Below, piece by piece: positions 22,202-30,364 of a stretch of 33,628 nt of DNA (position 1 is its first letter; the number at the start of each line of letters is the position of its first letter). The stretch is from Microcaldota archaeon (GTDB taxonomy: Archaea; Micrarchaeota; Micrarchaeia; Norongarragalinales; Norongarragalinaceae): assembly GCA_016212375.1 (NCBI GenBank), contig JACRGH010000069.1:1-33628 (forward strand). The letters are read 5' to 3'. Under the pieces are notes generated by a model that was given only the letters and a program-made list of their open reading frames with translations, was not told where the DNA came from and searched no databases. Position numbers and translations under genes: made by a program.

Positions 22202-23980
22202 ATGGGAAAACTTTCTAAGATTTCAGGCCCGGTCATCGTTGCAGAAGATATGCTCGGCGCGCAAATCAACGAAGTGGTCAAAGTCGGCGACGAGGAGTTG
22301 CTGGGCGAAATCATCGCCTTGAAATACGACAAAGCCAGCATCCAGGTCTACGAGGACACCGCCGGCCTCAAACCCGGCGACAAAATCGTCGGCACCGGCG
22401 CACCCCTCCAAGTGGAACTGGGCCCCGGCTTGCTCAAAGGCGTGTTCGACGGTATCCAGCGTCCGTTGGACGTCATCATGCAGCGCACCGGCGCGTTCAT
22501 CCACCGGGGTGTGAACATCCCGGCGTTGGATGTCAAGGCCAAATGGGAATTCCAAGCGTTAGCCAAAAAAGGCGATACGGTCCACCCTGGTGACGTCCTC
22601 GGTACGGTCCAGGAGACCAACATCGTGCATCAGATTTTGGTGCCGCCGTACGTCAAGTCCGGCAAATTGGGGTCCTTCAAATCCGGCACGTACACCGTGC
22701 GCGATACCATCGGTGAAATCGGCGGGACCAACGTGGGTCTTTCGCAGATGTGGTCGGTACGCTCGCCCCGGCCTTCAAAAGAAAAATTGCGCTTTTCCAC
22801 CCCCCTGGTCACCGGCAAACGTATCATGGATACGTTTTTCCCCATTGCCAAAGGCGGTGCGGGCGCCATTCCCGGACCGTTCGGCTCCGGCAAGACCGTG
22901 AACCAGCAGGATTTGGCCAAATACTCCGACGCGCAAATCATCATCTACGTCGGTTGCGGCGAACGCGGCAACGAAATGACGGAAGTGCTTACGGAGTTTC
23001 CGAAATTGGAAGACCCGCGCACCAAGAAGCCCCTGATGGAGCGCACCGTTCTGATTGCCAACACGTCGAACATGCCGGTGGCCGCGCGTGAGGCGTCCGT
23101 CTATACGGGCATCACCCTCGCGGAGTACTACCGTGACATGGGCTATTCGGTGGCGCTCATGGCCGACTCCACTTCGCGGTGGGCTGAGGCCATGCGTGAG
23201 ATTTCCGGCCGCATGGAAGAAATGCCGGGCGAAGAAGGCTACCCTGCGTATTTGGGTCGCAAATTGGCCGAATTCTACGAACGCGCCGGCTCGGTCCAAT
23301 GTTTGGGCTCGCCGAACCGCGAAGGCTCGGTGACCGTCATCGGCGCCGTTTCTCCGGCCGGTGGCGACATTTCCGAACCGGTTTCCCAAGGAACGCTCCG
23401 TATTACGAAAGTATTCTGGGCGCTCGATGCGAACCTATCGCGTCGCCGCCACTACCCGGCCATCAACTGGCTGAAAAGCTACTCGCTGTACGACAATGAG
23501 CTGGCCGACTGGTACGCAGACAACGTGGCAAAAGACTTCTACCCCATGCGCGCCTTTGCCATGGGCCTTTTGCAAAAAGAGGAAGAATTGCAGAACATCG
23601 TGCAATTGATTGGTCCGGATGCGTTGCCGGAAAAAGAACGGTTGGTTCTGGAAGCCACCAAGATGATCCGCGAGGACTTCTTGCAACAAAACTCGTTCGA
23701 CCCGCAGGACGCGTACGCTACGCCCGCGAAGCAGTATTGGATGCTTAAGACCATCCTGCACTTCTTTGACAAGGCGAATGATGCGTTGGCGTTGGAGATG
23801 CCGTTGGATAAAATCATGTCCGCCAAAGGCCGCGAGCAGATTCCGGGACTCAAACGCGTGCCGGATGCCGATATCAAGAAGTCGTGCGAGGCTATCCAGA
23901 AAGACCTGGATGCCGCTTTGACGCCCCACGGTCATGGGAAAGCGCATGCCGAAGAGTCCAGCCACAAGGCGAAGGCATAA
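22202..23980 (+). CDS. A-type ATP synthase subunit A (catalytic)
   Basis: A 592-residue catalytic ATPase subunit. The N-terminal beta barrel runs to about residue 80. The bulge domain (about 110-190) is the insertion that distinguishes A/V-type from F-type subunits. The P-loop GPFGSGKT is at residues 225-232, the catalytic Glu254 is in [10 protein letters not shown], and the downstream [19 protein letters not shown] and EGYPAYLG blocks are intact. There is no intein. I start at the ATG at 22202, eight bases after AAGGTGA; a GTG four codons earlier overlaps that site. It pairs with subunit B to make the A3B3 hexamer that synthesises ATP in the cytosol. Confidence 0.97.
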   Translation: MGKLSKISGPVIVAEDMLGAQINEVVKVGDEELLGEIIALKYDKASIQVYEDTAGLKPGDKIVGTGAPLQVELGPGLLKGVFDGIQRPLDVIMQRTGAFIHRGVNIPALDVKAKWEFQALAKKGDTVHPGDVLGTVQETNIVHQILVPPYVKSGKLGSFKSGTYTVRDTIGEIGGTNVGLSQMWSVRSPRPSKEKLRFSTPLVTGKRIMDTFFPIAKGGAGAIPGPFGSGKTVNQQDLAKYSDAQIIIYVGCGERGNEMTEVLTEFPKLEDPRTKKPLMERTVLIANTSNMPVAAREASVYTGITLAEYYRDMGYSVALMADSTSRWAEAMREISGRMEEMPGEEGYPAYLGRKLAEFYERAGSVQCLGSPNREGSVTVIGAVSPAGGDISEPVSQGTLRITKVFWALDANLSRRRHYPAINWLKSYSLYDNELADWYADNVAKDFYPMRAFAMGLLQKEEELQNIVQLIGPDALPEKERLVLEATKMIREDFLQQNSFDPQDAYATPAKQYWMLKTILHFFDKANDALALEMPLDKIMSAKGREQIPGLKRVPDADIKKSCEAIQKDLDAALTPHGHGKAHAEESSHKAKA

Positions 23981-24005
23981 TGTTACTGAAAAGGTGTATT
24001 GCTCT

Positions 24006-25385
24006 ATGATTAAAGAATACCAAACTGTCAAAGAAATTTTTGGCCCCATCGTCTTCGTCGAGGACGTGCCTGCCGCGGCGTATAATGAGACCGTGGAAAT
24101 CATCATGCCGTCGGGTGAAAAACTCAAAGGCCAGGTATTGGAATCGTCCAAGGGCCTTGCCGCCGTGCAGGTGTTCGGCGCCACGACCGGCCTTGATACG
24201 CATAAAACGAAGATCCGGTTTTCCGGAGAAACGCTGAAGATTCCGGTATCCGAAGACATGTTGGGCCGGGTGTTTGACGGAACGGGTCAGCCTTTGGACA
24301 AAGGCGCGCCCGTTACGTCGTCGGAACGCCATGACATCAACGGCTTTGCCATCAACCCCTATGCCCGTGCCGAGCCGCACGACTTCATCCAAACGGGTAT
24401 TTCCACCATCGACGCGCTGAACACGTTGGTGCGGGGTCAGAAATTGCCCATTTTTTCGACAGCCGGTTTGCCGCATAATGAATTGGCCGTACAAATCGCC
24501 CGCCAGGCCACGGTCCGCGGTTCCGGCGAGGAATTCGTCGTCGTTTTTGCGGCCATGGGCATCACCAACGCCGAAGCGCAGTTTTTCATGAAGGACTTCG
24601 AGAAAACCGGAGCTTTGGAGCGTGCCGTGCTTTTCCTGAACTTGGCCAACGACCCCTCCATTGAGCGTATCCTGACGCCCCGCATGGCCCTCACTACGGC
24701 TGAATATTTGGCCTATGAAAAGGATATGCAGGTACTGGTCGTCATGACTGATATGACCAACTACTGCGATGCGTTGCGTGAAATCGCCGCCGCGCGCCAG
24801 GAAGTCCCGGGTCGTCGTGGCTATCCGGGTTACATGTACACCGACTTGGCGTCCCTGTACGAGCGTGCCGGAACCATCAAGGGCAAAAAAGGTACGGTGA
24901 CGCAGTTACCCATCTTGACCATGCCGGAAGAAGACATTACTCACCCCATCCCGGACTTGACCGGCTACATTACGGAAGGGCAGATTGTGCTTTCCCGTGA
25001 ACTTCACCGTAAGAACATCTACCCCAACGTAGACGTCCTGCCTTCACTGTCGCGTTTGATGAATCTCGGTATCGGGCCCAAACGCACGCGTGAGGACCAC
25101 GCCGGCGTATCTTCGCAATTGTACGCGTCATACGCTCAAGGGCGGGATTTGCGCCAATTGGTCGCGGTCGTCGGCGAAGAAGCGCTGGGGGATAAGGACA
25201 AGAAATTCCTGAAATTCGCCAACGAATTCGAGGCGCGCTTCATCCAGCAGGGCCGCAACGAGAACCGCTCGGTCGAAGATTCCTTGGATTTGGGCTGGGA
25301 ATTGTTGTCCATCATCCCGGAAGACGAATTGAAGCGTGTCAAGCCGGAACATTTAGAGAAATACGGCCGTAAGTTCCGCACGTAA
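24006..25385 (+). CDS. A-type ATP synthase subunit B (non-catalytic)
   Basis: A 459-residue subunit homologous to A but without a working P-loop: the equivalent site reads [12 protein letters not shown]. It keeps the nucleotide-site arginine region ([19 protein letters not shown]) and the [20 protein letters not shown] block. It begins [20 protein letters not shown]. The start at 24006 follows AAGGTG nine bases upstream; the frame is open further upstream into subunit A but has no support there. It alternates with A in the catalytic hexamer. A terminator-like hairpin follows the stop. Confidence 0.97.
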   Translation: MIKEYQTVKEIFGPIVFVEDVPAAAYNETVEIIMPSGEKLKGQVLESSKGLAAVQVFGATTGLDTHKTKIRFSGETLKIPVSEDMLGRVFDGTGQPLDKGAPVTSSERHDINGFAINPYARAEPHDFIQTGISTIDALNTLVRGQKLPIFSTAGLPHNELAVQIARQATVRGSGEEFVVVFAAMGITNAEAQFFMKDFEKTGALERAVLFLNLANDPSIERILTPRMALTTAEYLAYEKDMQVLVVMTDMTNYCDALREIAAARQEVPGRRGYPGYMYTDLASLYERAGTIKGKKGTVTQLPILTMPEEDITHPIPDLTGYITEGQIVLSRELHRKNIYPNVDVLPSLSRLMNLGIGPKRTREDHAGVSSQLYASYAQGRDLRQLVAVVGEEALGDKDKKFLKFANEFEARFIQQGRNENRSVEDSLDLGWELLSIIPEDELKRVKPEHLEKYGRKFRT

Positions 25386-25557
25386 GGACGCCGCAACGAC
25401 GGCCCTTTTTAATTTTTTTTATTTTTTTAAATTTTCAAACACAAAACGCTTGCCGCTTCAAAAAAGTGCTGCCGGAAAGCGCAAGGAAGAAAATAATTTT
25501 TTAATCCAAATTGAAAAGAGCAAAAAAGAAAAAACTCAATCCTTGAAGTGACTTGTC
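25386..25557 (+). terminator. Hairpin plus T-run after subunit B, then the subunit D leader with shared motif
   Basis: GCCG-CAACGA-CGGC (25390-25403) forms a hairpin followed by CCTTTTTAATTTTTTTTATT, an intrinsic-type terminator inside the ATPase cluster. Downstream, AAGCGCAAGGAA at 25477-25488 is preceded by CTGCCGG, resembling the DUF35 leader copy (GCGGCCG then the same 12-mer). TTTTTTAAT at about 25498-25506 may be the TATA box for subunit D. Confidence 0.5.
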
Positions 25558-26229
25558 ATGGCAAAAGAAAACGTAAAACCCACCCGCATGGAATTGCTCA
25601 ATACGAAAGGCAAAGTCAAGCTTGCGGAGAAGGGCCACAAGCTGCTCAAGCAAAAGCGTGACGCGTTGGTGTTGGAGTTTTTCAGCGTCATCAAAAAGGC
25701 GAAAGATTTGCGCAACCAGGTGGACACGCAGTTGATCGCCTCGTATCGTGCGCTTGCAATTGCCGAAGCCATGCACTCCCGATTGTTCTTGGAAACCGCG
25801 ACCTTGGCGGCGCACGCGGCGCCCGAAGTCGAAGTCAGCACGGCCAACATCATGGGCGTCCGGATTCCAAAAATCAAAGGCTTGGCCATTCAACGCAACC
25901 TCCTCCAAAGAGGCTACAGCGTGCAGGGTTCCTCAGCGGCGTTTGATGAAGCGGTCGAGGCCTTCGAGAAATCCCTGAACTGGATTATCCAGTTGGCGGA
26001 AACCGAAACGGCTCTCAAGAAGCTCCTTCAAGAGATTGAAAAAACGAACCGCCGGGTCAATGCGTTGGAATATAACATCCAGCCGGAACTCAAGCGGACG
26101 ATTAAGGAAATCCAAGGCCACCTCAATCGGTTGGAAGCGGAATTATTCTTTTCACTAAAAGTGACGAAGAAGCGCTTGGCGAAAAAAGCGGAATTGGAAG
26201 AAGACCTCAAGGCGAAGAAAAAGAACTGA
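25558..26229 (+). CDS. A-type ATP synthase subunit D (central shaft)
   Basis: A 223-residue subunit forming the rotor shaft with F. The two long antiparallel coiled-coil arms are the N-terminal KPTRMELLNTKGKVKLAEKG / LLKQKRDALVLEFF and the C-terminal NRRVNALEYNIQPELKRTIK, with a small head between. The RVNALE segment is the family signature. It closes the H-I-K-E-C-F-A-B-D order. Its own leader and the terminator upstream suggest partly independent expression. A short GAAGTGA lies about ten bases before the ATG. Confidence 0.95.
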   Translation: MAKENVKPTRMELLNTKGKVKLAEKGHKLLKQKRDALVLEFFSVIKKAKDLRNQVDTQLIASYRALAIAEAMHSRLFLETATLAAHAAPEVEVSTANIMGVRIPKIKGLAIQRNLLQRGYSVQGSSAAFDEAVEAFEKSLNWIIQLAETETALKKLLQEIEKTNRRVNALEYNIQPELKRTIKEIQGHLNRLEAELFFSLKVTKKRLAKKAELEEDLKAKKKN

Positions 26230-26244
26230 TTTCCGCTTTGGGCC

Positions 26245-26275
26245 ATACCCCGGCCTTTAGGCCGGCAATATGTCC
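26245..26275 (+). mobile_element. IS200/IS605-like end hairpin, copy 1
   Basis: The stretch reads ATACCCCGGCC-TTTA-GGCCGG and then AATATGTCC. A GC-rich palindrome with a TTTA loop followed by a near-ATGTC tail resembles the right ends of IS200/IS605-family elements, which end in a subterminal hairpin and a GGATGTCA-like tail. This copy is more degenerate than copy 2. No transposase or TnpB gene is present. Confidence 0.45.
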
Positions 26276-26304
26276 CAAATGCTGTTTGATTTGCCCCTGC
26301 GGGG

Positions 26305-26336
26305 ATACCCCGGGCTTTAGCCCGGGGAGGATGTCA
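26305..26336 (+). mobile_element. IS200/IS605-like end hairpin, copy 2
   Basis: ATACCCCGGGC-TTTA-GCCCGGGG is followed by AGGATGTCA. A perfect eight-pair stem with a four-base loop and the GAGGATGTCA tail closely resemble IS200/IS605 (IS1341-type) right ends of archaea. It lies 60 bases after copy 1 in the same orientation, between subunit D and dinB. It is probably a non-autonomous or decayed element. Confidence 0.55.
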
Positions 26337-26418
26337 TTTTTTTGCCGTGCACCGTTGCGGCCGTTGTGGCTACATTTTTGCCCAATCTTGATTTTGTGTC
26401 CATAGTGCAGGATCCAGT

Positions 26419-27720
26419 TCACTTGAATTCCCCCAACTTTTTCTGCCCACTTCCATCCACCAACCCGCTCAACCTTACCCCCACCAACCGCACCTTTCGT
26501 CCGGACTCCAGTGCAGGCCATATCGAGTCTTTGGCTACGGTCCGGACAGATTCCAAGGCTTGCGTCGTCTTGATGCTTTTTGCACGCGTATGTGTCTCAA
26601 AGTTGTCAAATCGGATTTTGACGCCCACGGTCTTGAACCACACGTTTTCCGCGATGGCATCGCTGTGGACGCGGTTGCACAATTCGTCCAACGTGGCGCG
26701 CAAGTCGACCCAGTTGTTCGTGTCTGTTCCAAATGTGGTTTCTCGGGAGATGGATTTAGGCTGCCAGAATCCGCCGAGCTGGACCGAACCGTGGCCCCAT
26801 GCCGCGGCGTGAAGCGAGAGGCCCCAACTGCCCAACAATTCGGCTAAAACCCTTGGCTTGCTCCGGGCGATTTGGCCGATGGTGGTAATGTTGGCATGAT
26901 TGAGGCGGATTTTGTTCTGAGGCCCGACGCCCATCAGTGCTTCCGCCGGAAGGGGCCAGATTTTGGCTTGCAACTCATGTTGCTTTACCACGGTCAGCCC
27001 ATTGGGTTTTTGCATTCCGGCGGCCATCTTCGCGATGCCTTTGTTCCACGCGATTCCGATGGAACACGTCAGGCCCGTTTTGTCCAAGATGGCGGCCTTG
27101 ATTTGGCGTGCGGTTTGTTCGGCGGCTGTGAAAGTTCCGATTGTTCTAGCTCCATCGGTCCCGCTTAAATCCAAATAGCCCTCATCGATGCCCGTCTTCT
27201 CCGTTTTTGCAAATTCGCTCGCAATCTGGAAAATGTGCCTGGAAACGGCGCTGTAGTGGCGGTAATCGACCGGCAAGAAAATGGCATCCGGGCACAAGCG
27301 GTACGCCTGGGAAATGGGTATGGCCGATTTGATGCCGAATTTCCGTGCAACATAGTTCGCGGTGCACACCACCCCCCGTCCGTGGCCATGGCGCGGGTCC
27401 GCCCCCACGACCACCGGTAAGCCTGCCAATTCCGGCCGTCGGACTTGCTCCACTTGCGCAAAGAAGCAGTCCATGTCGAGGTGGGCGATAATCGGTTCGT
27501 AGTTATGGCCTGTTGTAGACGCGTTTTTCGTGTGGCCTCTAGGGGTGTCCTTGCCATCGGATTGTTTCGGAAAGGCCATTGAAGCGGCGGGGGCAACGGA
27601 CTTGGCTTTTGGCAATTCCATTGTGGCTTTTTCCGTTTGCGTTTGGTCGAACCTCGCAGTGCCGGTCGGTCGTGCATTATTCAACGTGGCGGAGCCTGGT
27701 GCAAAAACGGTTGCCTGCAT
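26419..27720 (-). CDS. dinB: Y-family DNA polymerase IV (DinB)
   Basis: A 433-residue translesion polymerase. The palm catalytic acidic residues are Asp82 in HLDMDCFFAQVE and Asp179/Glu180 in TGIDEGYLDLSG. Phe87 is the likely steric gate. The finger/palm blocks VVVGADPR, GVVCTANYVARKFGI and CSIGIAWNKGIAKMAAGMQKP, the thumb helix-hairpin-helix MGVGPQNKIRLNHANITTIG and a little-finger domain are present. Two features are odd: about 75 non-conserved, low-complexity residues precede the palm, and the usual Ser of the S-x-D-E motif is Gly178 here. The ATG at 27720 follows GAGGAAGG closely, supporting the long form. The gene starts just downstream of the VapBC pair on the same strand. Confidence 0.93.
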   Translation of the reverse strand: MQATVFAPGSATLNNARPTGTARFDQTQTEKATMELPKAKSVAPAASMAFPKQSDGKDTPRGHTKNASTTGHNYEPIIAHLDMDCFFAQVEQVRRPELAGLPVVVGADPRHGHGRGVVCTANYVARKFGIKSAIPISQAYRLCPDAIFLPVDYRHYSAVSRHIFQIASEFAKTEKTGIDEGYLDLSGTDGARTIGTFTAAEQTARQIKAAILDKTGLTCSIGIAWNKGIAKMAAGMQKPNGLTVVKQHELQAKIWPLPAEALMGVGPQNKIRLNHANITTIGQIARSKPRVLAELLGSWGLSLHAAAWGHGSVQLGGFWQPKSISRETTFGTDTNNWVDLRATLDELCNRVHSDAIAENVWFKTVGVKIRFDNFETHTRAKSIKTTQALESVRTVAKDSIWPALESGRKVRLVGVRLSGLVDGSGQKKLGEFK

Positions 27721-27756
27721 GGTTGCCTTCCTCGCTTAGGCTAGCGGGGCGGTGTG

Positions 27757-27796
27757 GGAAATAAAAGGCGGCGGGGCGAGGTGGCCGGTGGACTTA
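27757..27796. repeat. Direct repeat, copy 1, 3' side of VapC
   Basis: This 40-base unit shares the exact 16-mer GGCGAGGTGGCCGGTG (27775-27790) and the flanking AATAAAA and ACTTA with the copy at 28459-28497. On the - strand it starts with the VapC stop codon and runs into CGCCGCCTTTTATT, so it doubles as the terminator region of the toxin gene. Confidence 0.6.
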
Positions 27797-28180
27797 TCCG
27801 AGCATTCGGCGTAGGGCGTTCAACTGTCGGTCAAATGAAATCACCGGCGTTTGAAGTCCGACTGAAAGTTCCACGACCAAGTAATCGATGAAACTGAGTT
27901 TGCGTTGGATGAGTTGGATTCGGGAGAATGTGGCTTTGATTTCTTCCTCCCGCGTCGGCCTGACGATGAATTGGCGGTTTTTTTGCAGTTTATCCAACAG
28001 ATCCAGTGCGAACGTAACTCCGCGTTTATACGTCATTGCCGTCATTGTTTCTTCGAGGATTCGGTCCGGAACCACAAAAACATTTCCAGAGTCTTTTTTC
28101 GCTTCTTGAACCGCTTGGTGGTGGTTGACGTCGTCCGGTGTGAAAAATGATATCAAAAATGAGGAGTCCGCTATCATCAT
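27794..28180 (-). CDS. PIN-domain ribonuclease toxin (VapC-like)
   Basis: A 128-residue PIN domain. The metal-binding acids are visible: Asp5 in MIADSSFLISFF, Glu43/Glu44 in RILEETMTAM, Asp99 in LSFIDYLVVEL and Asp117 in VISFDRQL. Such toxins cleave RNA and are neutralised by the cognate antitoxin. The gene overlaps the upstream antitoxin gene by four bases (ATGA), the standard VapBC arrangement with the antitoxin first. There are two adjacent ATGs (28180 and 28177). The RNA target is unknown. Confidence 0.85.
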   Translation of the reverse strand: MMIADSSFLISFFTPDDVNHHQAVQEAKKDSGNVFVVPDRILEETMTAMTYKRGVTFALDLLDKLQKNRQFIVRPTREEEIKATFSRIQLIQRKLSFIDYLVVELSVGLQTPVISFDRQLNALRRMLG

Positions 28181-28413
28181 CGTTTTACCCCGTACACGAT
28201 TTCATCCACTTGCTCGCTCCAGCGGACTTTTTTGCCCAATTTAGGTTGGCTTTCAATCCAATCGATCAGGTCCTGCATCGTTTCGGTCTTTTTGGGCTCT
28301 TCTTTGCCTAATTTTTCCATAATGACGTCGCTGAAGCTCTGGCTTTTGCCTTTGAGGCTTTTGAGTAGGTTGTAGGCCGGTTCGGACAAGCTAATCACCT
28401 TGACCATATGCAT
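28177..28413 (-). CDS. VapB-type antitoxin
   Basis: A 78-residue protein. Its first half (MVKVISLSEPAYNLLKSLKG then SFSDVIMEKL) has the ribbon-helix-helix-like pattern of archaeal VapB antitoxins: a strand with V-I-S-L, a helix, then S-F-S-D-V-I. The second half is acidic and flexible and would wrap the PIN toxin. Translation may begin at 28413 or two codons later at 28407 (MVKV, the usual family start). A palindrome directly upstream suggests autorepression. Confidence 0.82.
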   Translation of the reverse strand: MHMVKVISLSEPAYNLLKSLKGKSQSFSDVIMEKLGKEEPKKTETMQDLIDWIESQPKLGKKVRWSEQVDEIVYGVKR

Positions 28414-28442
28414 AGTGCATGCACATTTGGATTCTTATGCAT
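28408..28442. promoter_or_regulatory. Candidate VapBC operator
   Basis: The perfect palindrome GTGCATGCAC at 28415-28424 abuts the antitoxin start. The related ATGCAT occurs at 28408-28413 and again at 28437-28442. Repeated GCAT half-sites at the promoter fit autoregulation by a ribbon-helix-helix antitoxin; this is inference. Confidence 0.45.
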
Positions 28443-28458
28443 TACTCCGGTTTGAGGC

Positions 28459-28497
28459 GGAATAAAAAGGCCCGGAGGCGAGGTGGCCGGTGACTTA
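28459..28497. repeat. Direct repeat, copy 2, 5' side of VapB
   Basis: This stretch matches 27757-27796: AATAAAAAGGC, then the exact 16-mer GGCGAGGTGGCCGGTG (28477-28492) and ACTTA, with small indels. It places the antitoxin/toxin pair between two direct repeats. On the - strand it also follows a TAA, so it may be a second copy of a gene-end/terminator segment. The remaining sequence up to 28606 shows no clear gene. Confidence 0.6.
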
Positions 28498-28606
28498 CAA
28501 AAATGGTTGGGGTTTGTTTTGCTTTCCAGCTTTTGGGGCCATAGGCGTTTGCGCGGTTTTTTTAACGCTCTTTTCCAAGGTTTTGTTGGAGATACTTCAG
28601 TTGGGG

Positions 28607-28664
28607 CTTTTTGCAACCGCTACCCGCCGCTATCTCCCTCTATCATAACGTGTGATTCAACCGC
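28607..28664 (+). promoter_or_regulatory. ABCE1 upstream region with the TTTTGCAACC motif
   Basis: CTTTTTGCAACC at 28607-28618 lies 58 bases before the ABCE1 ATG. The identical 12-mer is found 56 bases before the EamA gene, and a shorter form lies upstream of the gene at 16833. No Shine-Dalgarno is present. Confidence 0.4.
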
Positions 28665-30305
28665 ATGAACAAACGCCTCGCCGTCGTCGACCAAGCGCTC
28701 TGCAAGCCGGACCAGTGCCAACTGGAGTGCATCAACGTCTGCCCGGTCAACAAACTCAACCAGGAATGCATCGTATTATCGGATGACCGGAAGCTTGCGA
28801 TTATCTCGGCGCCATTGTGCACCGGTTGCGGCCTTTGCATCAAAAAATGCCCCTTCCACGCCATTTCCATCGTGAACCTTGTCGCGCCGGTGGAAGACAA
28901 ATTGGTTTTTTCCTACGGTGACAACTCCTTCAAATTGTACGGCGTGGCCCTGCCTGAAAAAGGGATTTTCGGCGTATTGGGGGATAATGGCTGTGGCAAG
29001 TCCACCAACGTCAAATTGTTGGATGGAAAGCTCAAAACGCAAAAGTTGAACGTCAAGGAGTGGCAGCGTTTTTTCGAGGACAAACCGGAATTGGTAGTCA
29101 AACCCCAGGAATTGGTTGCGGCCAATTTGGGAAAGGTCGGCGAATTGCTCAAGAAAGTCGGCGGCCCCCGCCTGAGTCAGCTGACCGAGACGTTGGACTT
29201 GGACGACCTTAAGGACCGTGACTTAAAACAATTATCCGGCGGTGAGTTGCAGCGCGTCATGGTCGCAGCCGCCTTATGTCGCCAAAAAGAGGCCTTTTTG
29301 TTGGACGAGCCTTTTGCGTTTTTGGATTACGCCTACCGCATCCGTTTGGTGGAATACCTCCGCAAGCACTTTTCTGACCAACGCGTGCTTCTGGTCGATC
29401 ACGACTTGTCCTTGCTTTCATATGCGTGCGACCAGACGTACATTTTGTTCGGCGAGCCGGGTGTGTACGGCATCGTTTCGCAACCGTATGCCACGGACCG
29501 TGCGATTCATATGTTTCTGGAAGGCTTTTTGGAAGGCGAAAACGTGCGATTTCGGGAAGAGCCGGTGCGCTTCAAGCCGCCCACCCAGGAAAACCGAACC
29601 GTTCCCAACGTGGTCCTTCCTTCCGCCCATATCGAGCGTGGCACATCCTTTTTCGTGGACAGCCCGACGGACATCACGCTCAATGCGGGTGAAATCGTGG
29701 GCCTTGTAGGTAGAAACGGCACCGGAAAAAGCACGTTGGCAACCCATTTTTCCAACCAAATGGGCGGCTCCCTCAAGCCCCAGCTGTTGGACCGCTCCGA
29801 CGACCTGGTTCTGGGGGTCATGCGCGAGGACACGCCGTTCCAACAGCGCTTCATCCGGGATATGGCCATCAAGAAATTGGAATTCTTTACCTTCCAACAG
29901 CTTTCCGGCGGGGAATTGCAAAAAGTGCGCGTGTTTGAAGCCCTTTCCAAGCCCACGAACCTGTATGTGGTGGACGAGCCGACCAACATGATGGATGTTC
30001 GCGGACGGGTGGCCCTCTCACGCTTGCTTAGGGAAAAATCCAAAGAAGGCGCTTCCATCCTTCTCATTGATCATGACTTGGAATTCGTCCTCAATACGGT
30101 GGATCGTTTGATGCTGATTGACGGCGTGCCCTCCAAGTACGGAAACGTCGCTGGCGTGTTTGAAAAGCAGGACGGCATCACGCGCTTGTTGGCGGATTTT
30201 GATTTGACTTACCGTCGGGACTCAAAGACGGACCGGCTTAAGCTGAACAAAGCCGGCTCTCAAAAACATATGAAACTGAAGGAATCCGGCAAGTACGTCG
30301 AATAG
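28665..30305 (+). CDS. ABCE1/RLI ribosome-recycling ATPase
   Basis: A 546-residue twin-ATPase that splits ribosomes after termination together with aRF1/aPelota. The N-terminal domain holds eight cysteines for two [4Fe-4S] clusters (Cys13, 18, 22, 26 and Cys52, 55, 58, 62, both runs ending in CP). The first ATPase has Walker A GDNGCGKST (106-114), signature LSGGELQR (190-197) and Walker B LLDEP (Glu215). The second has GRNGTGKST (349-357), LSGGELQK and VVDEP (Glu438). It is about 50 residues shorter than usual, mainly between each Walker A and signature. The D-loops are unusual (FLDYAYR and MMDVRGR instead of YLDV-QR), and the His-switches read VDHD/IDHD. The gene is single and monocistronic; a T-run follows at about 30353. 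Confidence 0.95.
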   Translation: MNKRLAVVDQALCKPDQCQLECINVCPVNKLNQECIVLSDDRKLAIISAPLCTGCGLCIKKCPFHAISIVNLVAPVEDKLVFSYGDNSFKLYGVALPEKGIFGVLGDNGCGKSTNVKLLDGKLKTQKLNVKEWQRFFEDKPELVVKPQELVAANLGKVGELLKKVGGPRLSQLTETLDLDDLKDRDLKQLSGGELQRVMVAAALCRQKEAFLLDEPFAFLDYAYRIRLVEYLRKHFSDQRVLLVDHDLSLLSYACDQTYILFGEPGVYGIVSQPYATDRAIHMFLEGFLEGENVRFREEPVRFKPPTQENRTVPNVVLPSAHIERGTSFFVDSPTDITLNAGEIVGLVGRNGTGKSTLATHFSNQMGGSLKPQLLDRSDDLVLGVMREDTPFQQRFIRDMAIKKLEFFTFQQLSGGELQKVRVFEALSKPTNLYVVDEPTNMMDVRGRVALSRLLREKSKEGASILLIDHDLEFVLNTVDRLMLIDGVPSKYGNVAGVFEKQDGITRLLADFDLTYRRDSKTDRLKLNKAGSQKHMKLKESGKYVE

Positions 30306-30364
30306 TCTAACGCCGTACGTTCAAAGAAAGCGGGCCGTTTGTGCCTTGGTGTTTTTTTATTGTT

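Noticed and set aside
23934-24005. Subunit B start at 23934
   Set aside because: It lies inside subunit A. The ATG at 24006 has AAGGTG upstream and gives the family N-terminus.
28395-28616. 73-codon - strand frame upstream of VapB
   Set aside because: It has low-complexity Lys/Pro composition, overlaps the promoter, operator and repeat, and has no ribosome-binding site or family.
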